Assembly (NCBI GenBank): GCA_937927975.1
Contig: CALEZT010000116.1
Coordinates: forward strand, 1 to 30,533
Reading direction: 5' to 3'
DNA from: an uncultured Phycisphaerales bacterium
GTDB taxonomy: Bacteria > Planctomycetota > Phycisphaerae > Sedimentisphaerales > Anaerobacaceae
Length of the DNA: 30,533 nt
Both the position numbers and the translations under genes were made by a program. A model generated the notes under the pieces. It did not search any database. It was not told the origin of the DNA and was given only the letters and a program-made list of their open reading frames with translations. Position 1 is the stretch's first letter, and the number at the start of each line of letters is the position of its first letter. Of the stretch, positions 23,362 to 30,445 are shown in pieces.

Positions 23362-24681
23362 TCAGAGGGTCCAGCCCTTGCGGTACTCGCGATGGATGAA
23401 GACGTCCGCCTTGGCGCAGTTGACCGCCTTGAGGGCCCTGGCGTTCCACGTGAGCTTCTCGCCCGCGCGGAGGGCGACGTTGCACAGGAGGGCCGCCTCG
23501 GTCAGGGCGCCGGAATAATCGAAGTTGCACGTGGTCGGACCGCCGGTCTTGCACGCCGCGATCCACTCCTCGTGATGCCCGATCGAGTCGGGAATGAACG
23601 GCGCCGGCCGCTGGAAGTCGACGAACTTCTCTTCCGGCAGCAACTGGTGCCTGTTGTAGTCGGAGATGAGCATGCCCTTGGAGCCGATGAACAGGACCGC
23701 GCTGTTCCAGGCGGGGATGTTCCGCTCCTTCATGAAGGCCGGGTACGGCCCGCCGTTATACCAGGTCAGAGCCACCGGAGGCAGATCGCCTCTGGCGGGA
23801 TACTGCTGCCTGGCGATGGTCCACCTGGACGCGCTCTCGGGGTGCACAGGACCTTCGGCCTCGACGGTCGTCGGGTGACGAAGCTTCAGTGCCCAGAACG
23901 CCAGGTCGCAGAAATGGCAGAAGAAATCGCCGAGCTGGCCGTTGGCGAAGTTCCACCAGTACCGCCACTGGAAGGGAGCATAGGCCGGGCTGTAGGGCCG
24001 GTATGCGGCCGGTCCCAGCCACAGGTCCCAGTCGAGGTCCGCCGGCACGTCGGGCTTGTCGGTCGGCGCGTCCGGCTGCGAACGGTCCGTCGGCACCGCG
24101 GGACCATTGAGGTTGGCACCCATCCACACGTGGACCTCGGCCACCGGGCCGATCGCCCCCGTCTGCACGAGTTCCACGACGCGTCGGTAATTCGTCCCGG
24201 CGTGGATCTGCGTCCCCATCTGCGTGACGAGCTTCTTGTCGTTGGCGAGGTTGGCCATCACGCGGGCCTCGTGCACGCTGTGCGTCAGCGGCTTCTCGCA
24301 ATAGCAGTGCTTGCCCAGCTTCATCGCCATGACGCCCGCCGGAGCGTGCGTGTGGTCGGGCGTCCCGATCACGACCGCGTCGATCTGACCATGGATCTCG
24401 TCGAACATCCTGCGGAAATCGCGGTACTTCCTGGCCGAGGGGAACCTCTCGAACGTCTTGGCCGCATGGCTCTCGTGCACGTCGCACAGAGCGACGAGGT
24501 TCTGGCTCGCCACGCCATTGACGTCATCGCCGCCGCGACCGGCGACGCCGATGGCCGCGATGTTCAGCTTGCTGTTGGCCTGGGTCCCGCGGACCAGGCG
24601 ACTGTTCGACAGAATGATCAGTCCCGATCCCGCCCACGCCGCATCACGAAGAAATGCCCGCCGTGTCACGCCTCGACGCAT
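23362..24681 (-). CDS. Gfo/Idh/MocA family oxidoreductase, Tat-exported
   Basis: 439 residues from the ATG at 24681, with AAAGGAG eight bases upstream. A Tat signal is present (VTRRAFLRDAAWAGSGL). The Rossmann part has LNIAAIGVAGRGGDDV, DAVVIGTPDHTHAP and the family hallmark YCEKPLTHS. The C-terminal half follows planctomycete members (DLWLGPAAYRPYSP, WRYWWNFANGQLGDF, DYSGALTEAALLCNVA). These enzymes use NAD(P) to oxidise or reduce sugars and related compounds; exported members are very numerous in planctomycetes and are linked to carbohydrate breakdown, the substrate here being unknown. It has its own promoter; RDD and SpoIIM genes follow closely and may be read with it. Confidence 0.92.
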   Translation of the reverse strand: MRRGVTRRAFLRDAAWAGSGLIILSNSRLVRGTQANSKLNIAAIGVAGRGGDDVNGVASQNLVALCDVHESHAAKTFERFPSARKYRDFRRMFDEIHGQIDAVVIGTPDHTHAPAGVMAMKLGKHCYCEKPLTHSVHEARVMANLANDKKLVTQMGTQIHAGTNYRRVVELVQTGAIGPVAEVHVWMGANLNGPAVPTDRSQPDAPTDKPDVPADLDWDLWLGPAAYRPYSPAYAPFQWRYWWNFANGQLGDFFCHFCDLAFWALKLRHPTTVEAEGPVHPESASRWTIARQQYPARGDLPPVALTWYNGGPYPAFMKERNIPAWNSAVLFIGSKGMLISDYNRHQLLPEEKFVDFQRPAPFIPDSIGHHEEWIAACKTGGPTTCNFDYSGALTEAALLCNVALRAGEKLTWNARALKAVNCAKADVFIHREYRKGWTL

Positions 24682-24727
24682 ACGCCACGCTCCTTTCTGA
24701 ATGCTCTTTGAACAGCAGAGGGCATTT

Positions 24728-24756
24728 ACCGTACCACACGTCTCCGGCGAGGTCAA
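24728..24756 (-). promoter_or_regulatory. Sigma70-type promoter of the Gfo/Idh/MocA gene
   Basis: Minus strand: TTGACC (24756-24751), 17-base spacer, TACGGT (24733-24728), 47 bases before the start codon. It sits just past the terminator hairpin of the upstream gene. Confidence 0.6.
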
Positions 24757-24788
24757 ATCGAGATTTTGGAACAGCCTCTGCAAACGAG

Positions 24789-24820
24789 CAAGGGCCCCGG
24801 TTTGAAGGCCGGGGCCCTTG
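24789..24820 (-). terminator. Strong hairpin terminator after the LamG/discoidin gene
   Basis: A perfect 12-bp stem, CAAGGGCCCCGG (24789-24800) and CCGGGGCCCTTG (24809-24820), with an 8-base loop. It is 37 bases beyond the stop codon of the minus-strand gene ending at 24857. On the minus strand it is followed by CTCGTTTG, a short T-containing tail. Confidence 0.8.
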
Positions 24821-24856
24821 TTGACTTCGCATGCTTTGCTGCGTCCGGGGCGGGGA

Positions 24857-27790
24857 TCAGCGATCGCCCGCCAGGTAGCGCAGCTCGGCTTCGGACAACA
24901 CGCGGCTGTAAATGCGGAAGTCGTCCAGAGAACCGAGGAAGTACGCGTCGGACGCATACTGCGAACGGCCGAGCCAGTTCTGGGTCGTCGTGCCCAGATC
25001 CTTCGGCAGCACGGTCGTGGCGGCCGAAGCGAGCAGGTCGCCGTCGAGATACAGCTTGAGCGTCATGGCCTTGCTGTCGATCGTGACGGCCGCATGATGC
25101 CAGCCCAGGCTCACGGTCTTGTCGCTCCTGACGATCTGCTCGGGGATAGTCGCGGTGCGAATCGCGAACCGGACGCCGCCGGCGGTGTTCTCGCGGGGGC
25201 ACAGGAACATGTATGGCGCGGCCCCCGAGGCCGAGCCAAAGTCGAAGACCCGCTGCCAGGCGCCGCTGCCGCCGCCGAAGTAGAAGTGCGTCGAGACCGT
25301 GGTGTCCGTCAGCGTCGGGATCAGCGGGCCGATGGGCAGATCGACGTACGCGTTGCTCCCGTTGAACACGAGGGCCTGGCCGACGACGCCGGTCTCATAG
25401 CTGGTCGTCCCGCTGATCGTGCCATGGTAGTTCCTGCCGGAGGCGTCCTGGACATCGCCATCCATCTTGTAGAAGGCGACCAGACCGGTCGTGCCGGGGT
25501 CCGCGGGGACCGCAGCCGCAGGCGCTGCGGCATACAGACGGATATCATCGACGAACAGCGTGCCCTTGCCGCCGCCGGAGACGCCGATCGCCAGAGTCTT
25601 GACGCTCTTGAGATTGGCGCCCGTGCCGGCCAGGGGGATCGCCCACGGCTTCCACAGGTTCATCGCAGTGGCTGCGGCGCCGTTGTTGTAGGTGACCCTG
25701 GTGCCGTTGATCTTCACATACACGGAGGCCGGCGAGTTGCTCATCTGGCCGCGGAAGCTCACCACGAGGGTCGTGATGCCATGGCGAGTCCAATCCTGCG
25801 CCGAGGCAAAGGCCAGTTCGGCTTCGGAATACTGCGGCGACGTGGTGTTGTCATAGGCCAGGGGCATGGATTGAGTTCCGCCGCGGACGATCGTCTTCTC
25901 GGCAAACGGCGCGTCCATGTAGCCGACGGTCGAACCGCTGGCGCCGGTCGTCAGACCGTCGATCCAGAACTCGTAGATCCGGGAGCCTTCCTTGTCGGTG
26001 TAGCCTTCGAAGTCATCGACCACGATGAAGTCCTGAGTCGTGAAGCTCCAGACGTCGCCCGCGAAATCGCCGGCCGGGCCGGACTCATCCACCTTCCAGG
26101 AATACTGTGTCCCGAGGTTCAACGGCGCAGCATAGCTGTGATCGGTCACGGTCTTGCCTGCGACCAAGCCGCCGGCCACCGCATCGCTGTCGGCGCCGAG
26201 ATACACGGTATGCGACGTCGCCTCGCGGCCCGGTCGCCAGTTCAGCTCGGCCGCGACGCTGACGCCCTCCGCGCCGTCCGCCGGCTGCGGATTGAACGCC
26301 TGCATCGGAGCGTAGAAGAACTTCACCTCGCTCAGGCTGACCTGCTGCGCCAGGCCGCCCCAATTGCTCGTAATGGTCACTCTGACGTACCGAGCGGCGA
26401 CGCCCCCGAAGCCGATGGTCGTGTTGGCTGCATAGCCCGGCATGCCGGGGCCTCGGCTGAACTCGGACGCGCCATCCAGGGTCATCCAGTTCTGCCCGTC
26501 CACGGAGTATTCGATCTGGACGGTCTTGGCGCCGAAGCCCACCATGCTCTCGATCACCTGGTTGGCGTTCCAGACCCACATCTCGTGCAGCCGGTAGACC
26601 TTGTCGAACTGGAACTGAATCCAGGCGGGTTTGACGGTGTTGCTCGTCCACATGTGCGTGCCTTCGGTGTCGTGCAGGCCCTGCGGATCGAGGCCGGAGC
26701 CGTTGACCGTGTTCTGGGGCGTCATCGCGCCCTGATAGCCCGAGGCGGTGGCGGTGATGCTGGCGATCGGATAGCCGTAGGACTCGACGGTGAAGCTCCA
26801 GGGCTGGCCTTTGAAGATCGTGTTGTCCGGGGCCCCGTTGACCTCGTCGATCCTCCAGTAATAGGTCTTGCCGAACTCGAGGGCCACGTCCGGCTGATAG
26901 ATCGTTTCCGTCTGGCCTTCGCTGACGAGGACTCCCATCGGGCTGCCCCGGCTGGCGTCGTTCACGTCCGCCAGCGCGGCCCCCAGGTACACATCGTGCG
27001 TGACGGCGGTCTCCCCCGCGGTCCAGGCCAGCGCCGTGTCGAACGGCACATCCGTGGCCTTGTCCACAGGGTTGGGATCGCTCGCCAGGGACGGGCCGCC
27101 GCTCATCGCGGCGCGAATCTCGGCGTCGGTCAGGGCGACGTTGAAGATCTGGACTTCATCCATCTGGCCGTTGTAGTAGCGATTGTCGAGCGTGTTGGCG
27201 CCGATCACGAAGTTGTTGTTCGCATTCAGCGCCGCGGTGTTGCTGTGGGCGACGCTGTTGTCCGGCGCGCCGTTGAGGTAGACGCTGATCGTCCTGGCCA
27301 CGGTGTTCCGGACGGCCGCGATGTGCACCCATTCCCCGGTCACCATGTCGCCTCGCGAAATCACCGATATGTCGGGATTGCCCGCGAAGAACGAGAACTT
27401 CGTGCCCAGCACGGCGGCGACGAAGTCGTTGGCGGTGCCGCCGACGTCGGACCAGAACAGGCCGTTGCCTTGATAGGCCTGCGTGCCGGCCAGGCCGTTG
27501 ACGCTGGTCTTGACCCAGCCGCTGAGCGTGAAGTTGTCCTGGACCACGCGAGTCAACTGGATGTAGGCGTTCGAACCGTTGAAGACGAAGCAATTCCCCC
27601 GGTGACCTCCGGCGGCCAGCGTGACGCCTCCATTGACGGTCCCGTCGTTTCCGTTGCCCGACAGGTCGGAAACCACCGCGCCCAGCGTGTCGAACGAATA
27701 GTAAACGACAGGCTTGACCGCGGCCACCGCGCCGGCCGCCAACAGGCCCAGCGTCAACACGGCGCTCGCGAATGCACATTTCCTGGTCAT
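24857..27790 (-). CDS. Large secreted LamG / F5-8 type C (discoidin) multidomain protein
   Basis: 977 residues; AGGAGG lies eight bases before the ATG at 27790. The signal peptide is at 1-24. LamG domain 1 is at about 27-230 (YYSFDTLGAVVSDLSGNGNDG, then MDEVQIFNVALTDAEIRA). A fibronectin/Ig-like module lies at about 236-335 (DPNPVDKATDVPFDTALAW, YYWRIDEVNG). A discoidin-like carbohydrate-binding domain is at about 343-495 (AYRLHEMWVWN-type strand, VQIEYSVDGQNW, ARYVRVTIT). A second Ig-like module is at 500-595, a DDFEGYT-type beta-sandwich at about 598-755, and LamG domain 2 at about 775-975 (DLSGRN-like start, LDDFRIYSRVLSEAEL). No catalytic domain is visible, so a binding or adhesion role at the surface, probably to polysaccharide, is inferred. 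It has its own promoter and terminator. Confidence 0.88.
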   Translation of the reverse strand: MTRKCAFASAVLTLGLLAAGAVAAVKPVVYYSFDTLGAVVSDLSGNGNDGTVNGGVTLAAGGHRGNCFVFNGSNAYIQLTRVVQDNFTLSGWVKTSVNGLAGTQAYQGNGLFWSDVGGTANDFVAAVLGTKFSFFAGNPDISVISRGDMVTGEWVHIAAVRNTVARTISVYLNGAPDNSVAHSNTAALNANNNFVIGANTLDNRYYNGQMDEVQIFNVALTDAEIRAAMSGGPSLASDPNPVDKATDVPFDTALAWTAGETAVTHDVYLGAALADVNDASRGSPMGVLVSEGQTETIYQPDVALEFGKTYYWRIDEVNGAPDNTIFKGQPWSFTVESYGYPIASITATASGYQGAMTPQNTVNGSGLDPQGLHDTEGTHMWTSNTVKPAWIQFQFDKVYRLHEMWVWNANQVIESMVGFGAKTVQIEYSVDGQNWMTLDGASEFSRGPGMPGYAANTTIGFGGVAARYVRVTITSNWGGLAQQVSLSEVKFFYAPMQAFNPQPADGAEGVSVAAELNWRPGREATSHTVYLGADSDAVAGGLVAGKTVTDHSYAAPLNLGTQYSWKVDESGPAGDFAGDVWSFTTQDFIVVDDFEGYTDKEGSRIYEFWIDGLTTGASGSTVGYMDAPFAEKTIVRGGTQSMPLAYDNTTSPQYSEAELAFASAQDWTRHGITTLVVSFRGQMSNSPASVYVKINGTRVTYNNGAAATAMNLWKPWAIPLAGTGANLKSVKTLAIGVSGGGKGTLFVDDIRLYAAAPAAAVPADPGTTGLVAFYKMDGDVQDASGRNYHGTISGTTSYETGVVGQALVFNGSNAYVDLPIGPLIPTLTDTTVSTHFYFGGGSGAWQRVFDFGSASGAAPYMFLCPRENTAGGVRFAIRTATIPEQIVRSDKTVSLGWHHAAVTIDSKAMTLKLYLDGDLLASAATTVLPKDLGTTTQNWLGRSQYASDAYFLGSLDDFRIYSRVLSEAELRYLAGDR

Positions 27791-27893
27791 CGTATCTTCC
27801 TCCTAATCAACCATCACTTGGCCACGCCAGGGCCACTGGCGACAGAGACAACGCCAGCCCCAGACGTCTCGTTGCATAGGTTTCGACTCTGTC

Positions 27894-27922
27894 ATAATAG
27901 GATAATAACACAAACCGGGCAA
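27894..27922 (-). promoter_or_regulatory. Sigma70-type promoter of the LamG/discoidin gene
   Basis: Minus strand: TTGCCC (27922-27917), 17-base spacer, TATTAT (27899-27894). The leader to the start codon at 27790 would be about 100 bases, long enough for control at RNA level, though no riboswitch fold was recognised. Confidence 0.6.
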
Positions 27923-27940
27923 TTTTGGAAGCCTCGCGTC

Positions 27941-28005
27941 CTCAAGAACGTCAAGACACTCAACAGCTCAACGTTGGATATCTTGACATTCTTAAAGTTC
28001 TTGAG
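27941..28005. repeat. Palindromic repeat, CTCAAGAAcGTCAAGA family, copy 1
   Basis: Inverted repeat: CTCAAGAAC (27941-27949) pairs with GTTCTTGAG (27997-28005), and GTCAAGA (27950-27956) with TCTTGAC (27981-27987). The same motif recurs at 30204-30268. It belongs to the gene-free stretch 27791-28319, which also has the LamG promoter and another repeat at 28201-28310. Confidence 0.65.
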
Positions 28006-28200
28006 GTTCTTGTAGACGGCACGCCCGAAGCGGTCGTGCCTGGGAAGTTTTACGCTTTGGGCCTCCAGCATGGTATGGGAGCGAGACGCTCCCGTCAAGG
28101 GCGTGCGTAGCACCCTGATTGCTGGTGGCTCCAGTGCGATAAACTCCCGCCGCCCCGCCACATAGCGGCCCACTGGGGACGATCCCAATCCTGCTCCCTC

Positions 28201-28310
28201 GTGCCACATGCCACGTGCCAACGACAGGCCCCTGTTGGCACGTTGGCACGTGGCATCTCCGCGTTTTTGGGCCTGAAAACCGAAGGCGCCATCGTGCCAA
28301 CGTGCCAAAC
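28201..28310. repeat. GTGCCAAC-type palindromic repeat cluster
   Basis: A perfect 15-bp inverted repeat ATGCCACGTGCCAAC (28208-28222) / GTTGGCACGTGGCAT (28242-28256), followed by CGTGCCAACGTGCCAAAC (28293-28310). Units of GTGCCA(A/C) are iterated in both orientations. The last ten bases, CGTGCCAAAC, recur as the final ten bases of the window (30524-30533). Confidence 0.65.
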
Positions 28311-28319
28311 ACAGGGGGC

Positions 28320-28565
28320 TCACACCAGCCTGGCGGCGATCTGCTCATCGAGGATGTCCCGCACGGTCAGCGCGACGATGCTCTTGCCCGTCCGCTTGAA
28401 GAACTCCCCGATCTCCCGCATCGCGTCCTGGGTGTACCCGAACGCCACGAAGAACCCCTTGGCCCGCTCCTCCCGCATCATCATCGCCTCGAACGCGTCG
28501 ATGTCCGGCCGGCCCACGTGCTCCCCTTGGCCTCTGCTTGCATCCGCTCGGAGTTGCGGGTATGA
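28320..28565 (-). pseudogene. C-terminal fragment of a DNA methyltransferase with endonuclease-like tail domain
   Basis: An in-frame stretch open from the stop at 28566 to 28320. It has no ATG start or ribosome site (GTG at 28517 is the first start-like codon). The sequence GRPDIDAFEAMMMREERAKG, then FFVAFGYTQDAMREI and ALTVRDILDEQI, matches the last ~65 residues of a group of large DNA methyltransferases that carry a restriction-endonuclease-like C-terminal domain. The preceding residues (about 15) fit only if a frameshift near 28525-28545 is allowed. The matching N-terminal fragment lies 1.7 kb upstream on the same strand (30445-30290). The recognition is from memory of the family, not from a search. 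Confidence 0.65.
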
Positions 28566-28764
28566 TCACCCATGATGGCAGGCACAGGGGCTCCTATGAG
28601 GCCGGAGGAACCTGGATGCCCGTAGAATTGGGTTCGACTAGGTCGCACCGGCAGTGGGTGAGCAAGAATGTCGCATCAAATAACGGAATTCCGCACACGC
28701 CACGGGTCAATCGTATGCTGTGATTCGCTCGCGCACATGACCGAACGTATGCGCGACAATTCTA

Positions 28765-28811
28765 GGTCCACGTAGACCCCCGCAAGCACGTAGTCTTTGG
28801 TCAAGTAGACC
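28765..28811 (+). promoter_or_regulatory. Twin GGTC-N5/6-GACC palindromes before the PLD nuclease gene
   Basis: GGTCCACGTAGACC (28765-28778), nearly a perfect palindrome, and GGTCAAGTAGACC (28799-28811) share GGTC...GTAGACC. The second ends seven bases before the ATG at 28819. They have the form of an operator for a dimeric regulator. The centres are about 33-34 bases apart, close to three helical turns. The rest of 28566-28818 shows no gene. Confidence 0.45.
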
Positions 28812-28818
28812 GAGTCTT

Positions 28819-29676
28819 ATGGAAGAGTGTGTGTTGTTGAGCACGGATTGGAAGAGCGCCTTAGCCGAATTGGTTTCGCATACGCGCTCTCATTTGATGA
28901 TCGCATCTCCATATGTGACCGGCGAGGGGGTTGCCTTCCTCATGGACAATCGCAGCCCGACCTTGCATTCGATCACGTTTGTTACGGACTTGTCACCCAC
29001 GAACGTATGTGACGGAGCCACTGACCCCAACGCCCTTGGTGTCTTGATGGCTGGCGTGCCGTCTGTAACCGTCCGACACCTCCCGCGCCTGCACGCCAAG
29101 GTCTACGTCGGCGACGCAAGATGTGCGATCATCACATCCGCGAATCTCACGATCGGGGGTCTTCAGAGGAACTATGAGTACGGTGTGAAGGTCCTGGATC
29201 CTGCGGTTGCCGCGTCAGTTTTCAGGGACATATCGAAGTACTCGGAGCTCGGGGCGTTTGTCGCGAGGGAGAATCTCCAGGTCTATTGTGACCTCGCCAA
29301 CCGGTTGCGTGCGACCTATCGGCGCGAGCGTCAGTCAGCGAGCCGGGCTCTCCGCGTCGAGTTTGAGACACATCTCGCCGAGGCTCAGGACGAACTGCTC
29401 CGCCTGCGTCTTGCCGAAGGGCCCATGCACACGGTTTTCGCCAAGACGATTCAGTACCTGCTCGGGGCTCACGGGCCATTGACGACTGAGCAACTGCATC
29501 CGCGGATCAAGTCTATTCATCCCGATCTGTGTGATAACGGCGTTGACAGAGTCATTGATGGCAAGAGCTATGGCAAGAAGTGGAAGCACGCCGTGAGATC
29601 CGCGCAGCAACAACTCAAGAGGCAAGGCCTTGTGATTCTCGATGACGACCGATGGAGGTTGACTGCGCCCATCTGA
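28819..29676 (+). CDS. PLD-superfamily nuclease-like protein with C-terminal winged-helix domain
   Basis: 285 residues. The N-terminal domain (1-130) is of phospholipase D/nuclease type with one HKD motif: His92 and Lys94 in RLHAKVYVGD, then SANLTIGG with Asn109, and NYEYGV. One motif per chain implies a dimeric active site, as in Nuc and the restriction enzymes BfiI and NgoFVII. A charged helical linker (about 150-195) follows. The C-terminal part (200-285) is winged-helix-like, with LTTEQLHPRIKSIHPDLC, YGKKWKHAVRSAQQQLKRQG and DDRWRL, a pattern seen in the DNA-binding parts of restriction or defence proteins. It probably cuts or processes DNA. The ribosome site is poor. It lies inside a broken methyltransferase locus. 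Confidence 0.8.
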   Translation: MEECVLLSTDWKSALAELVSHTRSHLMIASPYVTGEGVAFLMDNRSPTLHSITFVTDLSPTNVCDGATDPNALGVLMAGVPSVTVRHLPRLHAKVYVGDARCAIITSANLTIGGLQRNYEYGVKVLDPAVAASVFRDISKYSELGAFVARENLQVYCDLANRLRATYRRERQSASRALRVEFETHLAEAQDELLRLRLAEGPMHTVFAKTIQYLLGAHGPLTTEQLHPRIKSIHPDLCDNGVDRVIDGKSYGKKWKHAVRSAQQQLKRQGLVILDDDRWRLTAPI

Positions 29677-29688
29677 AAGGAGGATCAT

Positions 29689-29946
29689 ATGTATGTGCGA
29701 CACGTCTGCGATGCGTGCCAGGATCGCGGAGCACGTTTTCCATGTACACCTTCCTGTAGTATTCCCGCTCTGAAGGAGCACTGGATCGTCGTCGAGAAAT
29801 GCGATTCATGCGACCGGTTTCCCGACGATCTCTCTGCGGCGGTGGCCTTCTTTCGCGTTGCTGGCTGGTTTCCCTGTAGCGACGGCGGCGAGCATGTTCT
29901 TGCAGACTCTCGCACCCAAGAACATTGTCGGCCACGACCTCGCTGA
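29689..29946 (+). CDS. Small Cys-rich protein following the PLD nuclease
   Basis: 85 residues with a very strong ribosome site (AAAGGAGG five bases before the ATG), 12 bases after the PLD gene, so likely one operon. It has two CxxC pairs, Cys7-Cys10 and Cys38-Cys41, with extra Cys at 19, 23 and 63; the order HVCDAC, PCTPSC, EKCDSCDRFPDD, WFPCSDGG suggests one or two zinc-binding knuckles. The last 12-15 residues are Arg/Pro-rich and may be altered. The function is unknown; its place suggests a partner or regulator of the nuclease. Confidence 0.7.
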   Translation: MYVRHVCDACQDRGARFPCTPSCSIPALKEHWIVVEKCDSCDRFPDDLSAAVAFFRVAGWFPCSDGGEHVLADSRTQEHCRPRPR

Positions 29947-29997
29947 TCCCTATTCGCCTACGACCGTGGGCTGATCATCCTTGATGAGAGATATGAG

Positions 29998-30165
29998 ATG
30001 CGGATCAACAAGAAACGCGAACGCGAACTGGTTCAGTTGGGGCTGGGGGGCGGGTTGGCAGAATTCAAAGCCCCGCTTGGTCGCCCAATCATCTTGCCTG
30101 CGGACAGTCGGCAATGGCCATCACGTGAATGCATACGCGATGCCAACGCATTCCGCCGTAGATAA
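29998..30165 (+). CDS. Possible 55-residue protein or truncated gene
   Basis: The frame starts at ATG 29998 and reads MRINKKRERELVQLGLGGGL at the N-terminus, then AEFKAPLGRPIILPADSRQW, ending at TAA 30165. A GAGAG lies about 10 bases upstream. The first half looks like a real N-terminus, while the last 15 residues run into sequence bordering the repeat at 30204, so it may be a truncated gene. It is 51 bases after the Cys-rich gene on the same strand. No family recognised. Confidence 0.35.
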   Translation: MRINKKRERELVQLGLGGGLAEFKAPLGRPIILPADSRQWPSRECIRDANAFRRR

Positions 30166-30203
30166 AGGCCGAGGGGCGCGCACGATTCCGGGTTCTCGGT
30201 TTC

Positions 30204-30268
30204 CTCAAGGCGGTCAAGATGGCCAAGGATTCCCCTTCGGCTGCGTTGGCCGTCTTGACCTTCTTGAG
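30204..30268. repeat. Palindromic repeat, CTCAAG..GGTCAAGA family, copy 2
   Basis: The left arm at 30204-30226 (CTCAAGGCGGTCAAGA then TGGCCAA) pairs with the right arm at 30246-30268 (TTGGCCGTCTTGACC then TTCTTGAG) at 20 of 23 positions, with a 19-base loop. The core CTCAAGAAsGTCAAGA is shared with the copy at 27941-28005. It ends about 20 bases from the break in the methyltransferase fragment. Confidence 0.7.
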
Positions 30269-30289
30269 AGATTGTCTTTCTCCGGACAG

Positions 30290-30445
30290 CGGCGGGTCGA
30301 TGTAGACCAGGTCCACGCAGGCGTCGGGCAGCTTTCGCAACTGGTCGAGGTTGTCGCCGCAGTAGACGACGCGGGTATCGACCAGCGACGAGGGCTTGCC
30401 CGAGGTCGCGACTTTCTTCGAATCGGATGGGGGTCTCTTGGCCAT
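30290..30445 (-). pseudogene. N-terminal fragment of a DNA methyltransferase, truncated right after DPP
   Basis: ATG at 30445. The residues VVYCGDNLDQLRKLPDACVD then LVYIDPP (27-52) are the start of an N4-cytosine/N6-adenine DNA methyltransferase: the strand leading to the catalytic DPPF/Y motif, which in this group continues DPPFNSNRNY. Here homology stops directly after DPP; the frame then reads LSGERQSLKKVK through the palindromic repeat and ends at 30089. The SAM-binding and target-recognition regions are missing. Family length is several hundred residues. The C-terminal piece is found at 28565-28320 on the same strand. Confidence 0.75.

Noticed and set aside
27800..27893. Riboswitch in the leader of the LamG/discoidin gene
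   Set aside because: The leader is long enough, but no known aptamer core or terminator/anti-terminator pair could be recognised by eye.
24818..28015. A 1065-codon open frame on the plus strand
   Set aside because: It lies antisense to the LamG/discoidin gene, which has a signal peptide, recognisable domains, AGGAGG, promoter and terminator. The long antisense frame is a by-product of GC-rich codon use; its residues (Gly/Arg/Asp/Val/His-rich) show no domain.
28201..28310. Possible CRISPR array
   Set aside because: The GTGCCA units are short, inverted as well as direct, and not separated by spacers of constant length; no cas genes are near.
28538..28723. A 61-codon plus-strand frame before the PLD gene
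   Set aside because: No ribosome site or protein-like composition; it overlaps the methyltransferase fragment and non-coding sequence.
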